From Streptomyces sp. NBC_01237 (GTDB lineage Bacteria; Actinomycetota; Actinomycetes; Streptomycetales; Streptomycetaceae): DNA of 64,000 nt. Position 1 is the stretch's first letter. Each line of letters opens with the position of its first letter. The DNA is taken from NCBI RefSeq assembly GCF_035917275.1, contig NZ_CP108508.1:6138001-6202000 (forward strand). The letters are read 5' to 3'. This document shows positions 27,641 through 36,360 of the stretch, piece after piece. A program made the position numbers and the translations under genes. The notes beneath the pieces were generated by a model, which searched no databases, was not told the origin of the DNA, and saw only the letters and a list, made by a program, of their open reading frames with translations.

Positions 27641-30331
27641 TCACTCCACGGGGAAGGAGTAGAACGTCCGGTCCCGCTGGACCACGACGGTCTTCTTGGC
27701 GGTCAGGGTCCGGTACGGGGCGGTGACCGTGGCCCCCTTGGGGTCCTGCGCCCCGATGTCCTGGAACTTCCACAGCCGCCGCCCGTCGGCCGCCGAGAAC
27801 ACGGTGACCTGGGAGGCGTCGGCGGCGATCAGGGTCTTCTCGCTGGCGCTGAGAGTGATGGCGGGGGCGTTGCCGCCGAGCGGGACCTCCGTCGAACGCC
27901 GCCACACGAGCCGGCCGGTCTCCCGCTGGACCGCGCCGACCTCCTGGCTGCGGTTGGTGGTGTGCAGCAGGGGCCCGGCGACCACGGGCGTGCCGTACAC
28001 GGAACCCGTACCACCGTTCAGCACCCACACCGGCTTGGCGGTGTCCGCCTCGAAAGCCTGAAGGTTCGTGCCCACCGCGCCGTAGAGCCGGCCGTCCTCG
28101 TCGCCCAGCACACCCGCGCCCGGGGCGACGGCACCGTACTGCTTCGCCCACAGCAGCTTGCCGGTCTTCTGGTCGAAGGAGCGGATGGTGCCCTTCCCCT
28201 TGGCGGTCCTGACGTCGGCGGGTGTGAGGGTCGCCGCGTCCTGGCGTACGAGAAGGTCGGCGGAGCGCTCCGCGACCAGCTGGTAGGAGGGCGTTCCCGG
28301 GGCCCGGCCCGCGGGTACGGCCGTGCGCCACAGCTCCTTGCGCCGCACGATGTCGTACGCGAAGAAGTACGCCTGGACGACCTGCTTGTCCTTGCCCGGC
28401 TTCTTGCCCTTCTTCGGCTTCGGGGCCTTCACCGTGACCGTGTGCGAGCCGGTGAACCAGATGACGGACCCGGACTGCCCGGTGATCCGGCCCACCGTCA
28501 GAGCCGGCAGGCCGGTGAACTGGTCCACGTACCGCACCCGGTGCTCGACCGCGCCGTCCTCGGGCGACAGCCACAGGAACTCGGTCGGGCTCGCCACGAA
28601 GCAGAGGTTCTCGCCCGCCGCCAGGGCCGCCTGCCCCTTCGCGGCGTCCGCGCGCTGCCAGAGGCGCTTACCGGTGCGCAGGTCGACGCCGGTCGCCTGG
28701 CTCTCGCTGGTCAGCACCAGCAGCTTGTCCTGCCACAGGGCGGTGGTGAGCGGCGTCGACTCGGAGGCCGGGTGCGCGTAGGTCCACCGAGGCTCCGGAG
28801 CCTGGCCCGGAAGGGTACGGGGGCGGTCCGGGGCGGGCTTGTCGTCGCCGGTGGACGGGCTGTCGTCCGACCCCAGTACGGCGACGGCGCCACCGCCGAC
28901 GATCAGCCCGGCGGCCGCGGCGCCCGCCGTGATCAGCAGGGCCCGGCGGCTCGCGGTGGGATCGGGGGCCGGAGCCGGGGGCGGCAGGGGGAGCGACACC
29001 ATCGGGGTGGCCGCCGGTGCGGCGGCCCCCGGCAGAGCGGCGGCGGCGTACGGGGCGGGGCCGCCCCGGTGGTGCTGGTAGGGCGCCGCGGGGGAGGGGG
29101 CCGGAAGGGCCGGAGGGGTCTGTGCGGCGGCCGGGGCGGCGGCGGTCAGCTCGCGGGGGACGGCGAGTTGGGTCGTCGGGTGGTCGGTCCTCGGGGCGCC
29201 GGACACGGTTCCGAGGAAGCGGGTGGTTCCCCGGTCCTCCTGCCCGGCCACGGCTCCGGACGGGGCTCCGGCCACGACTCCGGACGGGGCCGCGGGCACG
29301 GCCACCACGTCGGCACCGCGTGCGACGACGACGGCGTCCTCGGGCCCGTCCGCTGTCACGACCGGCGCGTCCTCGGGCCCGTCCGCCCCGTCCGCCTCCT
29401 CGACCGGCGTCTCCAGCGCCCGTACCCGCGCCTCCTGGTCCGCCACCGCCGCCGACAGCCGTTCCGGGAGCCAGCCGCCCCTGGCGAGGCCCGCCGCTCC
29501 CTCCAGCGCCAGTTCCGCGGCGACCGAACCGGCGCTCGGCCGCTGATCCGGATCCTTCGCGAGGCACCCGGCGATCAGTTCCCGCAACCCTTCGGGTACG
29601 GCCCCCAGTTCGGGCTCCGCGTGCGCGATCCGGTCGGCGGCCTCCTCGGGCGGGCCGTCCGTGAACGGCGTCGTACCGGTGGCCGCGTACGCCAGCAGCA
29701 GCCCGAGCACGAAGAGGTCGGAGGGCGCGCCCGCTTCCCTGCCCTCGGCCTGCTCGGGCGTCAGGTACCCCAGCCGTACCGAGAGCTGCCCGCCCCTCGC
29801 CTCGGCGGAGGCCGCCGCGCCCAGCGGGCCGAAGGCGGTGAGCCGGGGTCCGTCCTCGGCCAGCAGCACCGTCCCGGGGGCGAGCCCCTGGAGCACGGCA
29901 CCGCCCGCGTGCACCCGGGAGAGGATCTCGGCGATGCCCGCGCCCAGTATCCGCACCGCGCGCTCGGGCAGCGGTCCGGCGAGGCCGATCGCCTCGGACA
30001 GGGTCAGCGCGGGGACGTAGCCGGTGGCCGTCCAGAGGCTGTCGGGCTCCTCCGCCGCACCGCCGGCGTCGTCGTCACGGGTGCCCCGGACGTCGAGCGG
30101 CGGCGTCACCCAGCCGCCCGCCAGGCGTTCGGCGGTGCGGGCCTCCGACTGGAAGCGGCGGCGGAAGGCCGGTACCTCGGCGAGGGCGGGCCGCGCCGCG
30201 GTGATCACGGCGCGTTCGTCCGCGCCGGTCTCCCGCGCCAGGTACTGCACGGCCGCGGCGCCCTCACGGAAGCGGGCCAGCACGGTGTACCGGCCGAAAT
30301 GGCGTGGATCGTCCTGACGCAGCGCCTCCAT
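27641..30331 (-). CDS. Pseudokinase-type Ser/Thr kinase-like protein fused to PQQ-type beta-propeller
   Basis: 896 residues. The N-terminal 280 residues follow the PknB kinase fold (FGRYTVLARFREGAAAVQYLA; later SVRLGYLTPEQAEGREAGAPSDLFVLGLLLAYAATG). The catalytic residues are missing, however: no VAIK lysine (RAVITAARPA), no HRD (VLQGLAPGTVLL) and no DFG (RLTAFGPLG). A Pro/Ala-rich linker leads to a membrane span (ALLITAGAAAAGLIVGGGAV), and the outer part has PQQ/pyrrolo-quinoline-type blades (LRTGKRLWQR, RETGRLVWRR, AADGRRLWKF). It is probably a membrane receptor with a non-catalytic cytosolic module. The ATG follows AGGGGGG by 6 nt. Confidence 0.88.
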   Translation of the reverse strand: MEALRQDDPRHFGRYTVLARFREGAAAVQYLARETGADERAVITAARPALAEVPAFRRRFQSEARTAERLAGGWVTPPLDVRGTRDDDAGGAAEEPDSLWTATGYVPALTLSEAIGLAGPLPERAVRILGAGIAEILSRVHAGGAVLQGLAPGTVLLAEDGPRLTAFGPLGAAASAEARGGQLSVRLGYLTPEQAEGREAGAPSDLFVLGLLLAYAATGTTPFTDGPPEEAADRIAHAEPELGAVPEGLRELIAGCLAKDPDQRPSAGSVAAELALEGAAGLARGGWLPERLSAAVADQEARVRALETPVEEADGADGPEDAPVVTADGPEDAVVVARGADVVAVPAAPSGVVAGAPSGAVAGQEDRGTTRFLGTVSGAPRTDHPTTQLAVPRELTAAAPAAAQTPPALPAPSPAAPYQHHRGGPAPYAAAALPGAAAPAATPMVSLPLPPPAPAPDPTASRRALLITAGAAAAGLIVGGGAVAVLGSDDSPSTGDDKPAPDRPRTLPGQAPEPRWTYAHPASESTPLTTALWQDKLLVLTSESQATGVDLRTGKRLWQRADAAKGQAALAAGENLCFVASPTEFLWLSPEDGAVEHRVRYVDQFTGLPALTVGRITGQSGSVIWFTGSHTVTVKAPKPKKGKKPGKDKQVVQAYFFAYDIVRRKELWRTAVPAGRAPGTPSYQLVAERSADLLVRQDAATLTPADVRTAKGKGTIRSFDQKTGKLLWAKQYGAVAPGAGVLGDEDGRLYGAVGTNLQAFEADTAKPVWVLNGGTGSVYGTPVVAGPLLHTTNRSQEVGAVQRETGRLVWRRSTEVPLGGNAPAITLSASEKTLIAADASQVTVFSAADGRRLWKFQDIGAQDPKGATVTAPYRTLTAKKTVVVQRDRTFYSFPVE

Positions 30332-30411
30332 GGCGCACCCCCCTCGTGACCGTCCCTCGGCACCTGACCGTCGATCTTAGGGCCTGCCCCGCGCCGCTCC
30401 GCCCCACAGGC

Positions 30412-30687
30412 TCAGCTGCCGCTCCCGGGCTTCGTCCAGGGCCACTTGAGGGTGCGCGGCTCGCGTCCGCCGGGGGCGTACTCGTACACCCAGCCGCGCT
30501 GGATCCCGAGCCGCTTCGAGTACCCGGCCGGAACCCGCCGGTACGCGTACACGGTGGCCGGCCCGCCGTCGGCGTCCGGCACCGGGACCTCGTACCACTT
30601 GGGCGGGTGGCCGGTCGGGCCGAGGAGGATGGGCAGCACCCTGCCGTCCAGGGGGCCGCCGGTGAAGGGGGTGTTCTCGCTTTTCAC
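30412..30687 (-). CDS. Small hypothetical protein, coupled to TetR gene
   Basis: 91 residues, soluble, no recognised family. It begins GPLDGRVLPILLGPTGHPP after a short lead and has many Tyr/Trp and Gly/Pro residues (WYEVPVPDADGG, VYAYRRV, WVYEY), giving a compact beta-rich look. The GTG start at 30687 lies 4 nt after the TetR stop, so it is co-translated with it. Codon use is normal for the genome. Confidence 0.7.
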   Translation of the reverse strand: MKSENTPFTGGPLDGRVLPILLGPTGHPPKWYEVPVPDADGGPATVYAYRRVPAGYSKRLGIQRGWVYEYAPGGREPRTLKWPWTKPGSGS

Positions 30688-30691
30688 CGGG

Positions 30692-31468
30692 TCAGTCTGA
30701 CGCAGCGGGGTCGGGCAGCAGGTGCGCCGCCTCGCCGACGACCGGGAGAACCAGCGCCGCCAGCCGTCCGGCCGGTCCTCCGGCGGTCTCCAGGGCCAGC
30801 AGGTCCGCCACCGCGGACCGGGTCTCCGGGTCCGTCGCCGCGGTCGCCGCGAGCAGGGCGATCAGATGGTCGACCAGCCAGCCGCGCAGCTCGGGAGCCG
30901 GGGGCTGCTTCTCCTCGTCGAGCCAGATCAGGGACGCGGCCTCGACGGCGGCGATCCAGGTGCGCACCATCATGTGCAGCCGCCGCCCGGCGGGACGCGG
31001 GCCGGGGCCCGTGCCCCGGCCGAGGTGCAGCAGTATCTGTTCGGCAGCCGCCCGGCGTACGCCGTCGACGATCGCCGTCGTACGGGAGGTCTCGGCGACG
31101 CTGCCGCCCTGGAGCAGGGCGCTGAAGCCGGCGTCGTGCTCGTCGACGAAGCCGAGGTAGCGGTCCAGGACCCGGCCGACCCGTTCGGTGGGGGGACCCA
31201 CCGCGGGCTCGGTGAAGCAGAGTTTCAGCTCGTCCGCGGCGGAGCGCAGCGCCGCCTCGTACAACTGCTGCCGTCCGCCGGGGAAGTAGCGGTAGACGAG
31301 GGGCCGGGAGACACCGGCGACCACCGCCACCTCGTCGAGCGAGACCTCGTCGGGAGCCCGGTGCGCGAAGAGGCTGAGCGCCGCGCCGAGGAGCTGGGTG
31401 CGACGCTCCTCGACGCTGAGCCTGCGGTACGCACGGGGCGGCGGCGGGGCTGCGGCGGTGGAGGTCAT
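30692..31468 (-). CDS. TetR/AcrR-family transcriptional regulator
   Basis: 258 residues. N-terminal HTH: RRTQLLGAALSLFAHRAPDEVSLDEVAVVAGVSRPLVYRYF. A long ligand-binding helical region follows. ATG 31468 was chosen (MTSTAAAPPPP); the frame upstream codes only low-complexity Pro/Gly residues. It is 41 nt from the stop of the diiron gene to the right, on the same strand, and probably regulates that gene and its divergent neighbour. Confidence 0.92.
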   Translation of the reverse strand: MTSTAAAPPPPRAYRRLSVEERRTQLLGAALSLFAHRAPDEVSLDEVAVVAGVSRPLVYRYFPGGRQQLYEAALRSAADELKLCFTEPAVGPPTERVGRVLDRYLGFVDEHDAGFSALLQGGSVAETSRTTAIVDGVRRAAAEQILLHLGRGTGPGPRPAGRRLHMMVRTWIAAVEAASLIWLDEEKQPPAPELRGWLVDHLIALLAATAATDPETRSAVADLLALETAGGPAGRLAALVLPVVGEAAHLLPDPAASD

Positions 31469-31509
31469 GGCCCGAAGCCTAACGGGCCGCCCCGCGCCGG
31501 GGAGCGGGC

Positions 31510-32445
31510 TCAAGCCAGCAGGCCGGAGCGCTTCCACAACCGGCGGCCGACCCCGTTCAGTATGCCGATGTCGTCGAAGAAGTCCGTCAGCCGCTTCGCG
31601 CCCGACTGCATGACCTCCTTCCGGTGGCCGCTCGCCCGCACCTGGGCGACCGCCTCACGGCGGTCCAGGCCGACGTTGTCGTACACCTGCGGATTCACGA
31701 AGCAGACGGAGAAGACACGCGCGGCCTCCCCGCAGCTGACCCGGGTGAGCTCCCGCTCCCAGCGCGGCGCGGTCACCATCTGGCGGCGCAGCTCCTCGCG
31801 GGCGTACCGGACGTGCCGGGCCTCCTCGACGACATGGATGCGGGTCACTCCGCGCACCAGGGTCTGGACCCGCTCGTCCGGGAAGGTCAGCCGCTGCATC
31901 CAGTCGAGGATCTCCTCGCCGAGCAGGGTCGCGGCGAACGAACCGGGAGTGGTGGACACGGTCTTCAGGACCCGCGCCAGGTTGTGGTAGACCCGTGGGA
32001 CCGGGTAGGTGGGGGCGCCGCCCCAGTCGATCATGCGGCCGAACATGATGGAGTGCCGGCACTCGTCGGCGATCTCGGTGAGCGCGTACCGGACGTGGTT
32101 GCTGGTCACCGGCTTGTCGTAGACGTGCCGGACCAGCAGCTGGATGAGGATGATCTCGAACCAGATCCCGAGCGAGGCGAGCGCGGCCGACTCGTGCCGG
32201 GCCAGGTCCATCCGCTGCTCCTCGGACATCCGGTCCCACAGCGGGGTGTCGTAGAGGGAGACGAGCTCCGGCGGCCAGAACCACTTGCCCTCCTCGACGG
32301 CGGAGTCCCAGTCGAGTTCGGTCTCGGGGTCGAAGGAGTGCTTGGCCGAGGATTCGAGCAGTCGCGCGGCCACCTGCTCGCGGTCGCGGAGCGGGCCGAG
32401 TGCGTCGCGGAGCGCCTGCACATCGCGATCGGTCACTGTCGTCAT
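31510..32445 (-). CDS. AurF-like diiron oxygenase family protein
   Basis: 311 residues, all-helical. Iron ligand pairs are visible as LARHESAALASLGIWFE, ALTEIADECRHSIMFG (E-x-x-x-x-H type), ATLLGEEILDW and HVVEEARHVRYAREE, the four-helix pattern of p-aminobenzoate N-oxygenase AurF and relatives. The likely reaction is oxidation of an unidentified substrate with O2. ATG 32445 has GAGGTG at 9 nt. It is divergent from a second ferritin-like gene and upstream of a TetR gene. Confidence 0.85.
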   Translation of the reverse strand: MTTVTDRDVQALRDALGPLRDREQVAARLLESSAKHSFDPETELDWDSAVEEGKWFWPPELVSLYDTPLWDRMSEEQRMDLARHESAALASLGIWFEIILIQLLVRHVYDKPVTSNHVRYALTEIADECRHSIMFGRMIDWGGAPTYPVPRVYHNLARVLKTVSTTPGSFAATLLGEEILDWMQRLTFPDERVQTLVRGVTRIHVVEEARHVRYAREELRRQMVTAPRWERELTRVSCGEAARVFSVCFVNPQVYDNVGLDRREAVAQVRASGHRKEVMQSGAKRLTDFFDDIGILNGVGRRLWKRSGLLA

Positions 32446-32659
32446 GGCTGGGGGCACCTCACACGTGGGTTACCGGCGGTCACCCCTTATGAGACTGCCT
32501 GTCAGCAAGGCCGTCAATCCCTTGCGCACGACTTGTTGACCCAGCGTCTACCAGCGTGTGAACCTGCCAGGGAAGCAGTCGCTGGAAGTGCTCAGAGAAC
32601 GATCAACGCGCGTGGGTGCCAAGGAACTTACCGAGTCATGCGAGGCGAAGGAGCCGTCC

Positions 32660-33772
32660 GTGTCGACACACGACCTCTACACCACCGCCCCCGAGGAACC
32701 ACTGTGGCAGGTGCCCGCCTCCGGGGCCGCCCGGTTCAGCTGGGACTACGACGACGGACGCCAACGCCTTCTCGCCCTCTACCAGAAGGGCAAGGACAAG
32801 CAGTGGGACGGCAACAAGCGCATCGACTGGTCCATCGAGGTCGACCCGGCCGACCCGTTGGGCACCCCGGACGAGGCCCTCACGCTGTACGGCACCCCGC
32901 ACTGGGCGAAGATGACCGACAAGGACCGCGGCGAGCTGCGCAAGCACTACACGTCCTGGCAGTTCAGCCAGTTCCTGCACGGTGAGCAGGGCGCCATGAT
33001 CTGCGCGGCCCGGATCGTCGAGTCCGTCCCCGACCTGGACGCCAAGTTCTACTCGGCGACCCAGACGATGGACGAGGCGCGGCACGCGGAGATATACGGC
33101 CGCTTCCTGCACGAGAAGATCGGGATGCTCTACCCGGTCAACGACAACCTCCAGGGGCTGCTCGGCGACACGCTGCGCGACTCCCGCTGGGACATGCCCT
33201 ACCTCGGCATGCAGGTCCTCATAGAGGGCCTGGCCCTCGCCGCGTTCGGGATGATCCGCGACACCACGACCAAGGCGCTGCCCAAGCAGATCCTCGCGTA
33301 CGTCATGCAGGACGAGGCCCGGCACGTGGCCTTCGGGCGGATGGCCCTGCGCGACTACTACAAGCAGCTGAGCGACGCCGAGCTGCGCGAGCGCGAAGAG
33401 TTCGTCATCGAGGGCTGCTACCTCATGCGCGACCGGCTCAGCGGCGTCGAGGTCCTGGAGAACTTCGGTATCGCCAAGCAGGAGGCCAAGGACCTCTCCG
33501 AGCACTCGGAGTACCTCCAGCTCTTCCGCAAGCTGCTGTTCAGCCGGATAGTCCCGTGCGTCAAGGACATCGGACTGTGGGGCCCCAGGCTCCAGAAGGC
33601 GTACGTCGACATGGGCGTCCTCGAACTCGGCGACTCCAGCCTGGACCTCCTGATGGCCCAGGACGAGGAGATCGCCGAGCAGTTGGACCGGGACCGCTTC
33701 GCCGTGGAGGAGCAGGCCAGGGTCGCCGAGGTCGCGGACGCGATAGCGGAGGGCGGCGTTCTGGCGGGGTGA
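32660..33772 (+). CDS. Ferritin-like (diiron) protein
   Basis: 370 residues, helical. Candidate diiron ligands occur in FLHGEQGAMICAARI, TQTMDEARHAEIYGRF, MQVLIEGLALAAFG and MQDEARHVAFGRMALRDYY: two E-x-x-H motifs (DEARHAE, DEARHVA), as in ribonucleotide-reductase-R2-like oxidases. The GTG at 32660 is preceded by AAGGAG at 6 nt; the frame extends upstream without a better start. The substrate is unknown; pairing with the divergent AurF-like gene suggests one pathway or stress response. Confidence 0.87.
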   Translation: MSTHDLYTTAPEEPLWQVPASGAARFSWDYDDGRQRLLALYQKGKDKQWDGNKRIDWSIEVDPADPLGTPDEALTLYGTPHWAKMTDKDRGELRKHYTSWQFSQFLHGEQGAMICAARIVESVPDLDAKFYSATQTMDEARHAEIYGRFLHEKIGMLYPVNDNLQGLLGDTLRDSRWDMPYLGMQVLIEGLALAAFGMIRDTTTKALPKQILAYVMQDEARHVAFGRMALRDYYKQLSDAELREREEFVIEGCYLMRDRLSGVEVLENFGIAKQEAKDLSEHSEYLQLFRKLLFSRIVPCVKDIGLWGPRLQKAYVDMGVLELGDSSLDLLMAQDEEIAEQLDRDRFAVEEQARVAEVADAIAEGGVLAG

Positions 33773-33782
33773 TCCGGCGACG

Positions 33783-33846
33783 GGCCGGGCGCGCCGGGGT
33801 GTTCGGGGGCCGAACCGGGCGCACCGGCTCCCTCGGGCGCCCGGCC
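33783..33846 (+). terminator. Possible terminator after the ferritin-like gene
   Basis: GGCCGGGCGC (33783-33792) pairs with GCGCCCGGCC (33837-33846); inside it is a second hairpin GTTCGG-GGG-CCGAAC (33801-33815). No T-tract. The rest of the 223-bp gap is a CGGTTCCTC-like low-complexity stretch. Confidence 0.5.
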
Positions 33847-33983
33847 GGTTCCTCGGTTTCTCGGGGTCCCGGGGTTCCTTCGGTTCCTCCGGTGAACGGC
33901 CCGACGGCGCCGGTCCTGCCTCGGGATTCTCTCGACCTGATACCGATATGGCCCTGGTCGAAATTCCGTTCGCAAACGTGACG

Positions 33984-33989
33984 TAACTT
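33984..33989 (+). promoter_or_regulatory. Probable -10 box of a leaderless transcript (Pro-rich membrane protein)
   Basis: TAACTT, then 6 nt, then ATG 33996, with no Shine-Dalgarno sequence. Fits TAnnnT at the distance expected if transcription starts on the A of the start codon. Confidence 0.5.
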
Positions 33990-33995
33990 GAGCGC

Positions 33996-34859
33996 ATGAC
34001 CACGCCGCCTCCGCCGCCGCAGGGCCCGTACGGGCCGCCCCAGCCTCAGCAGAATCCGTACGGCCGGCAGGCCGCCCCGGGGCCCTACGCGCCACAGCAA
34101 CAGCCCTACGGCTACCCGCAGACGCCCCCGCCCCCGCCGCCGCAGCAGGGCGGATGGGGTCAGCCGGGCATACCCGGCGGCGGGCAGCCCGGGATGCCCG
34201 GCTGGCCGCCGCAGGGCCCGCAGCCGCCGCGCAGGAAGCGCACCGGACTGGTCATCGGGATCGTGGCCGGTGCGGTGGTCGTCGCCGGCGGGATCGCCTT
34301 CGGCGTCTCGCAGCTGGTCGACAAGGGCGCCGACGCGGTGTTCCCCGAGGCCGAGTACAAGCTCGTCGTACCCAAGAAGGTGCTGGACGAGGAATTCACC
34401 CTGGCCCAGGACATGTCGGAGACCGAGGGCAAGGAGATCGAGGACACGCCCGACCCGAGCGTCCGGGACGGGAAGGCGGTCATGGCGCAGTACACCTCGG
34501 ACAAGCAGGGCGCCCTCGTGCTCTCCGGGATGTACGGGCGGCTCGCCAGCCCGGACTTCATGCGCGGCAAGATCATGGAGGGGGCCGCGGAGGCCGAGGG
34601 CGCGACCCTCGTCGTACCCGCCAAGAAGTTCACCCCCGACGGGTACGACATCACGATCGAGTGCCAGATCGTGCAGTCGAAGGACAGCGGCGGCACCGCC
34701 AACATCCCGATGTGTGCCTGGGGCGACGGCAACACCGCGGCGATGGTCGCGGTCATCCGACCCGAGAACGTGCTGAAGGACGCCAAGTCCATCGATCTGA
34801 AGGCGTCCGCCGCGGAGGCCGCCAAGGTCCGCGAGGAGACGCGCAAGCCGCTCGGCTGA
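33996..34859 (+). CDS. Pro/Gln-rich single-pass membrane protein
   Basis: 287 residues. About 80 residues of Pro/Gln/Gly/Tyr low complexity, then a basic stop (PPRRKRTG) and one membrane span (LVIGIVAGAVVVAGGIAFGV), then a 190-residue extracellular domain with two cysteines (ECQIV and MCAWGDG) that could pair. The domain begins with PEAEYKLVVPKKVLDEEF and resembles a widespread Streptomyces hypothetical family; the function is unknown. No ribosome site is seen; the transcript is probably leaderless. Confidence 0.85.
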   Translation: MTTPPPPPQGPYGPPQPQQNPYGRQAAPGPYAPQQQPYGYPQTPPPPPPQQGGWGQPGIPGGGQPGMPGWPPQGPQPPRRKRTGLVIGIVAGAVVVAGGIAFGVSQLVDKGADAVFPEAEYKLVVPKKVLDEEFTLAQDMSETEGKEIEDTPDPSVRDGKAVMAQYTSDKQGALVLSGMYGRLASPDFMRGKIMEGAAEAEGATLVVPAKKFTPDGYDITIECQIVQSKDSGGTANIPMCAWGDGNTAAMVAVIRPENVLKDAKSIDLKASAAEAAKVREETRKPLG

Positions 34860-35189
34860 TCAGGCGGCGCGGCGGCGCGGCGGTGGGGACCGTCCGCCGG
34901 GTCGCCCGCCGACCGGTGCCGGGAAGCGGCTCCGCAGCGTGGACACCCGTGCGGTGGGACCGTGTGCACACAGGTGGGGCAGGCGCTTCCCGGCATCCGC
35001 GACCGTGGGGCGCCGGCCTTCCGGGACCCACCACAGCGCGGTCATCGACTCCTGGGCGTGCTCGAACCACTCACGGCGGCGGGCCGGCGGTTCGCGGTGC
35101 CGTCCCGCGTACATGAATCGGGTCAGTGCGTCGGCGTCCCGCCACACGGACAAGTCGATGATCAGCCGGTCGTCGCCGAGAACGGCCAT
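34860..35189 (-). pseudogene. Truncated DUF3291 protein (N-terminal half missing)
   Basis: The frame from ATG 35189 reads [37 protein letters not shown] and GRRPTVADAGKRLPHL. This is the C-terminal half of a DUF3291-type protein; full-length members have about 150 residues, beginning with an LAQxNIGRL-like segment. Only about 109 codons remain. Upstream, the same frame runs into the coding sequence of the amidase on the same strand and is not DUF3291-like. The overlap with the amidase 3' end (35162-35189) suggests a deletion that joined the two genes. It might still be translated. Confidence 0.7.
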
Positions 35190-36265
35190 GCCGGTGGCAG
35201 GACGTTCTCCACCGCGCGGGCCGTTCCGAGCAGCGAGGCATCCTCCCCGCGCCCGGCCACCAGCTGGAGCCCCACCGGGCAGCCGTCCCGGGTGAATCCG
35301 GCGGGCAAGGTGGCCGCCGGATGGCCACTCAGATTGAACGCCCAGGTCAGCGCCGTGGAATAGGTGTCGCCGGGACCCTCGTGCCCGTGCGGCCGGTTGG
35401 GTGTGGTCGGGGTCAGCAGCAACGGCGCACGGGCGAACAGGGCATCGAGCCTGCGGTCGTTCTCGCCCCGCACGGACCGGGCGCCGTCCTGGTCCGGCCC
35501 ACCGCCGCGTATCGCGACCCAGGCCGCCGCCGGGTCGAGCAGGGCGCAGTCCCCGTCCAGCAGCGTGACGGCCCCGGCCGCGACCAGCCGGTCCACCGCG
35601 CCCCGCACCACGGCCTCGACCTCCGGGTCCACGTCCGCGTACCCGAGGTCCGGGCTGTACACGGCGGACAGCGGCAGCGGCAGCGGCGGCGCGGGTGCGG
35701 CGGGCGGTGCGCAGTCGTCGAGTACATGGCGCAGGTAGCGCTCCGCTCCGGCCACCGACCGGGCGATCACCCCGGCCGCCGCGAGCCCCGAACGGTCCGG
35801 TGAGGGGAGCAGCCCGTTCGTCGTCTTCAGCCCGAACACGCCGCACCAGGCCGCCGGGATGCGGACCGATCCCGCCCCGTCGCTTCCGGTCGCCAGCTCC
35901 ACCAGGTCCGCCGCGACCGCGACCGCCGAACCCGCGGAGGAGCCGCCCGGGGTGCGGTCGGCCCGCCAGGGATTGACCGTACGGCCGTGCCTGCCCTGCC
36001 CCCAGGTCTGCCAGACCGTGCCGGGGCCCGGCACGGACGTCGAACCGACCGGCACACCGCCCGCCGCGATCAGCCGGCGGGCCGCGTAGGAGCGGATGCC
36101 GGCGGGCCCCTTCACCGCGAACGGCAGCCCGGCCAGGGGGAGCAGCCGGGCCTCCGGTTCACGGGCGAGCGCCGCCTCGTGCCACACCTCGGTGAACGCG
36201 CACAGCCGCGGGTCCAGCCGGTCGATCCGCTCCAGCGCCCGCGCCACCGCCGATACCTGCGTCAT
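35162..36265 (-). CDS. Amidase signature family enzyme
   Basis: 367 residues, shorter than typical amidases (about 450-500). The Ser-Ser-Lys triad is present: Lys in PFAVKGPAG, the cis-Ser in [13 protein letters not shown], and the nucleophile Ser in [17 protein letters not shown]. It hydrolyses an amide of unknown structure. The start is ATG 36265 with GGGAGA upstream. The C-terminus ([12 protein letters not shown]) is read through the beginning of the truncated DUF3291 frame, so the original end may have been replaced. Confidence 0.9.
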   Translation of the reverse strand: MTQVSAVARALERIDRLDPRLCAFTEVWHEAALAREPEARLLPLAGLPFAVKGPAGIRSYAARRLIAAGGVPVGSTSVPGPGTVWQTWGQGRHGRTVNPWRADRTPGGSSAGSAVAVAADLVELATGSDGAGSVRIPAAWCGVFGLKTTNGLLPSPDRSGLAAAGVIARSVAGAERYLRHVLDDCAPPAAPAPPLPLPLSAVYSPDLGYADVDPEVEAVVRGAVDRLVAAGAVTLLDGDCALLDPAAAWVAIRGGGPDQDGARSVRGENDRRLDALFARAPLLLTPTTPNRPHGHEGPGDTYSTALTWAFNLSGHPAATLPAGFTRDGCPVGLQLVAGRGEDASLLGTARAVENVLPPAWPFSATTG

Positions 36266-36360
36266 GAGGCCAGTCTCCCGGCCCGCGCGCCGAGCGGTCG
36301 AGCGGCTTTCGCAACGGCCCGCCCGTTCCCCGGCCCCTCACCCGCCCGCCCGCCGCCCGT

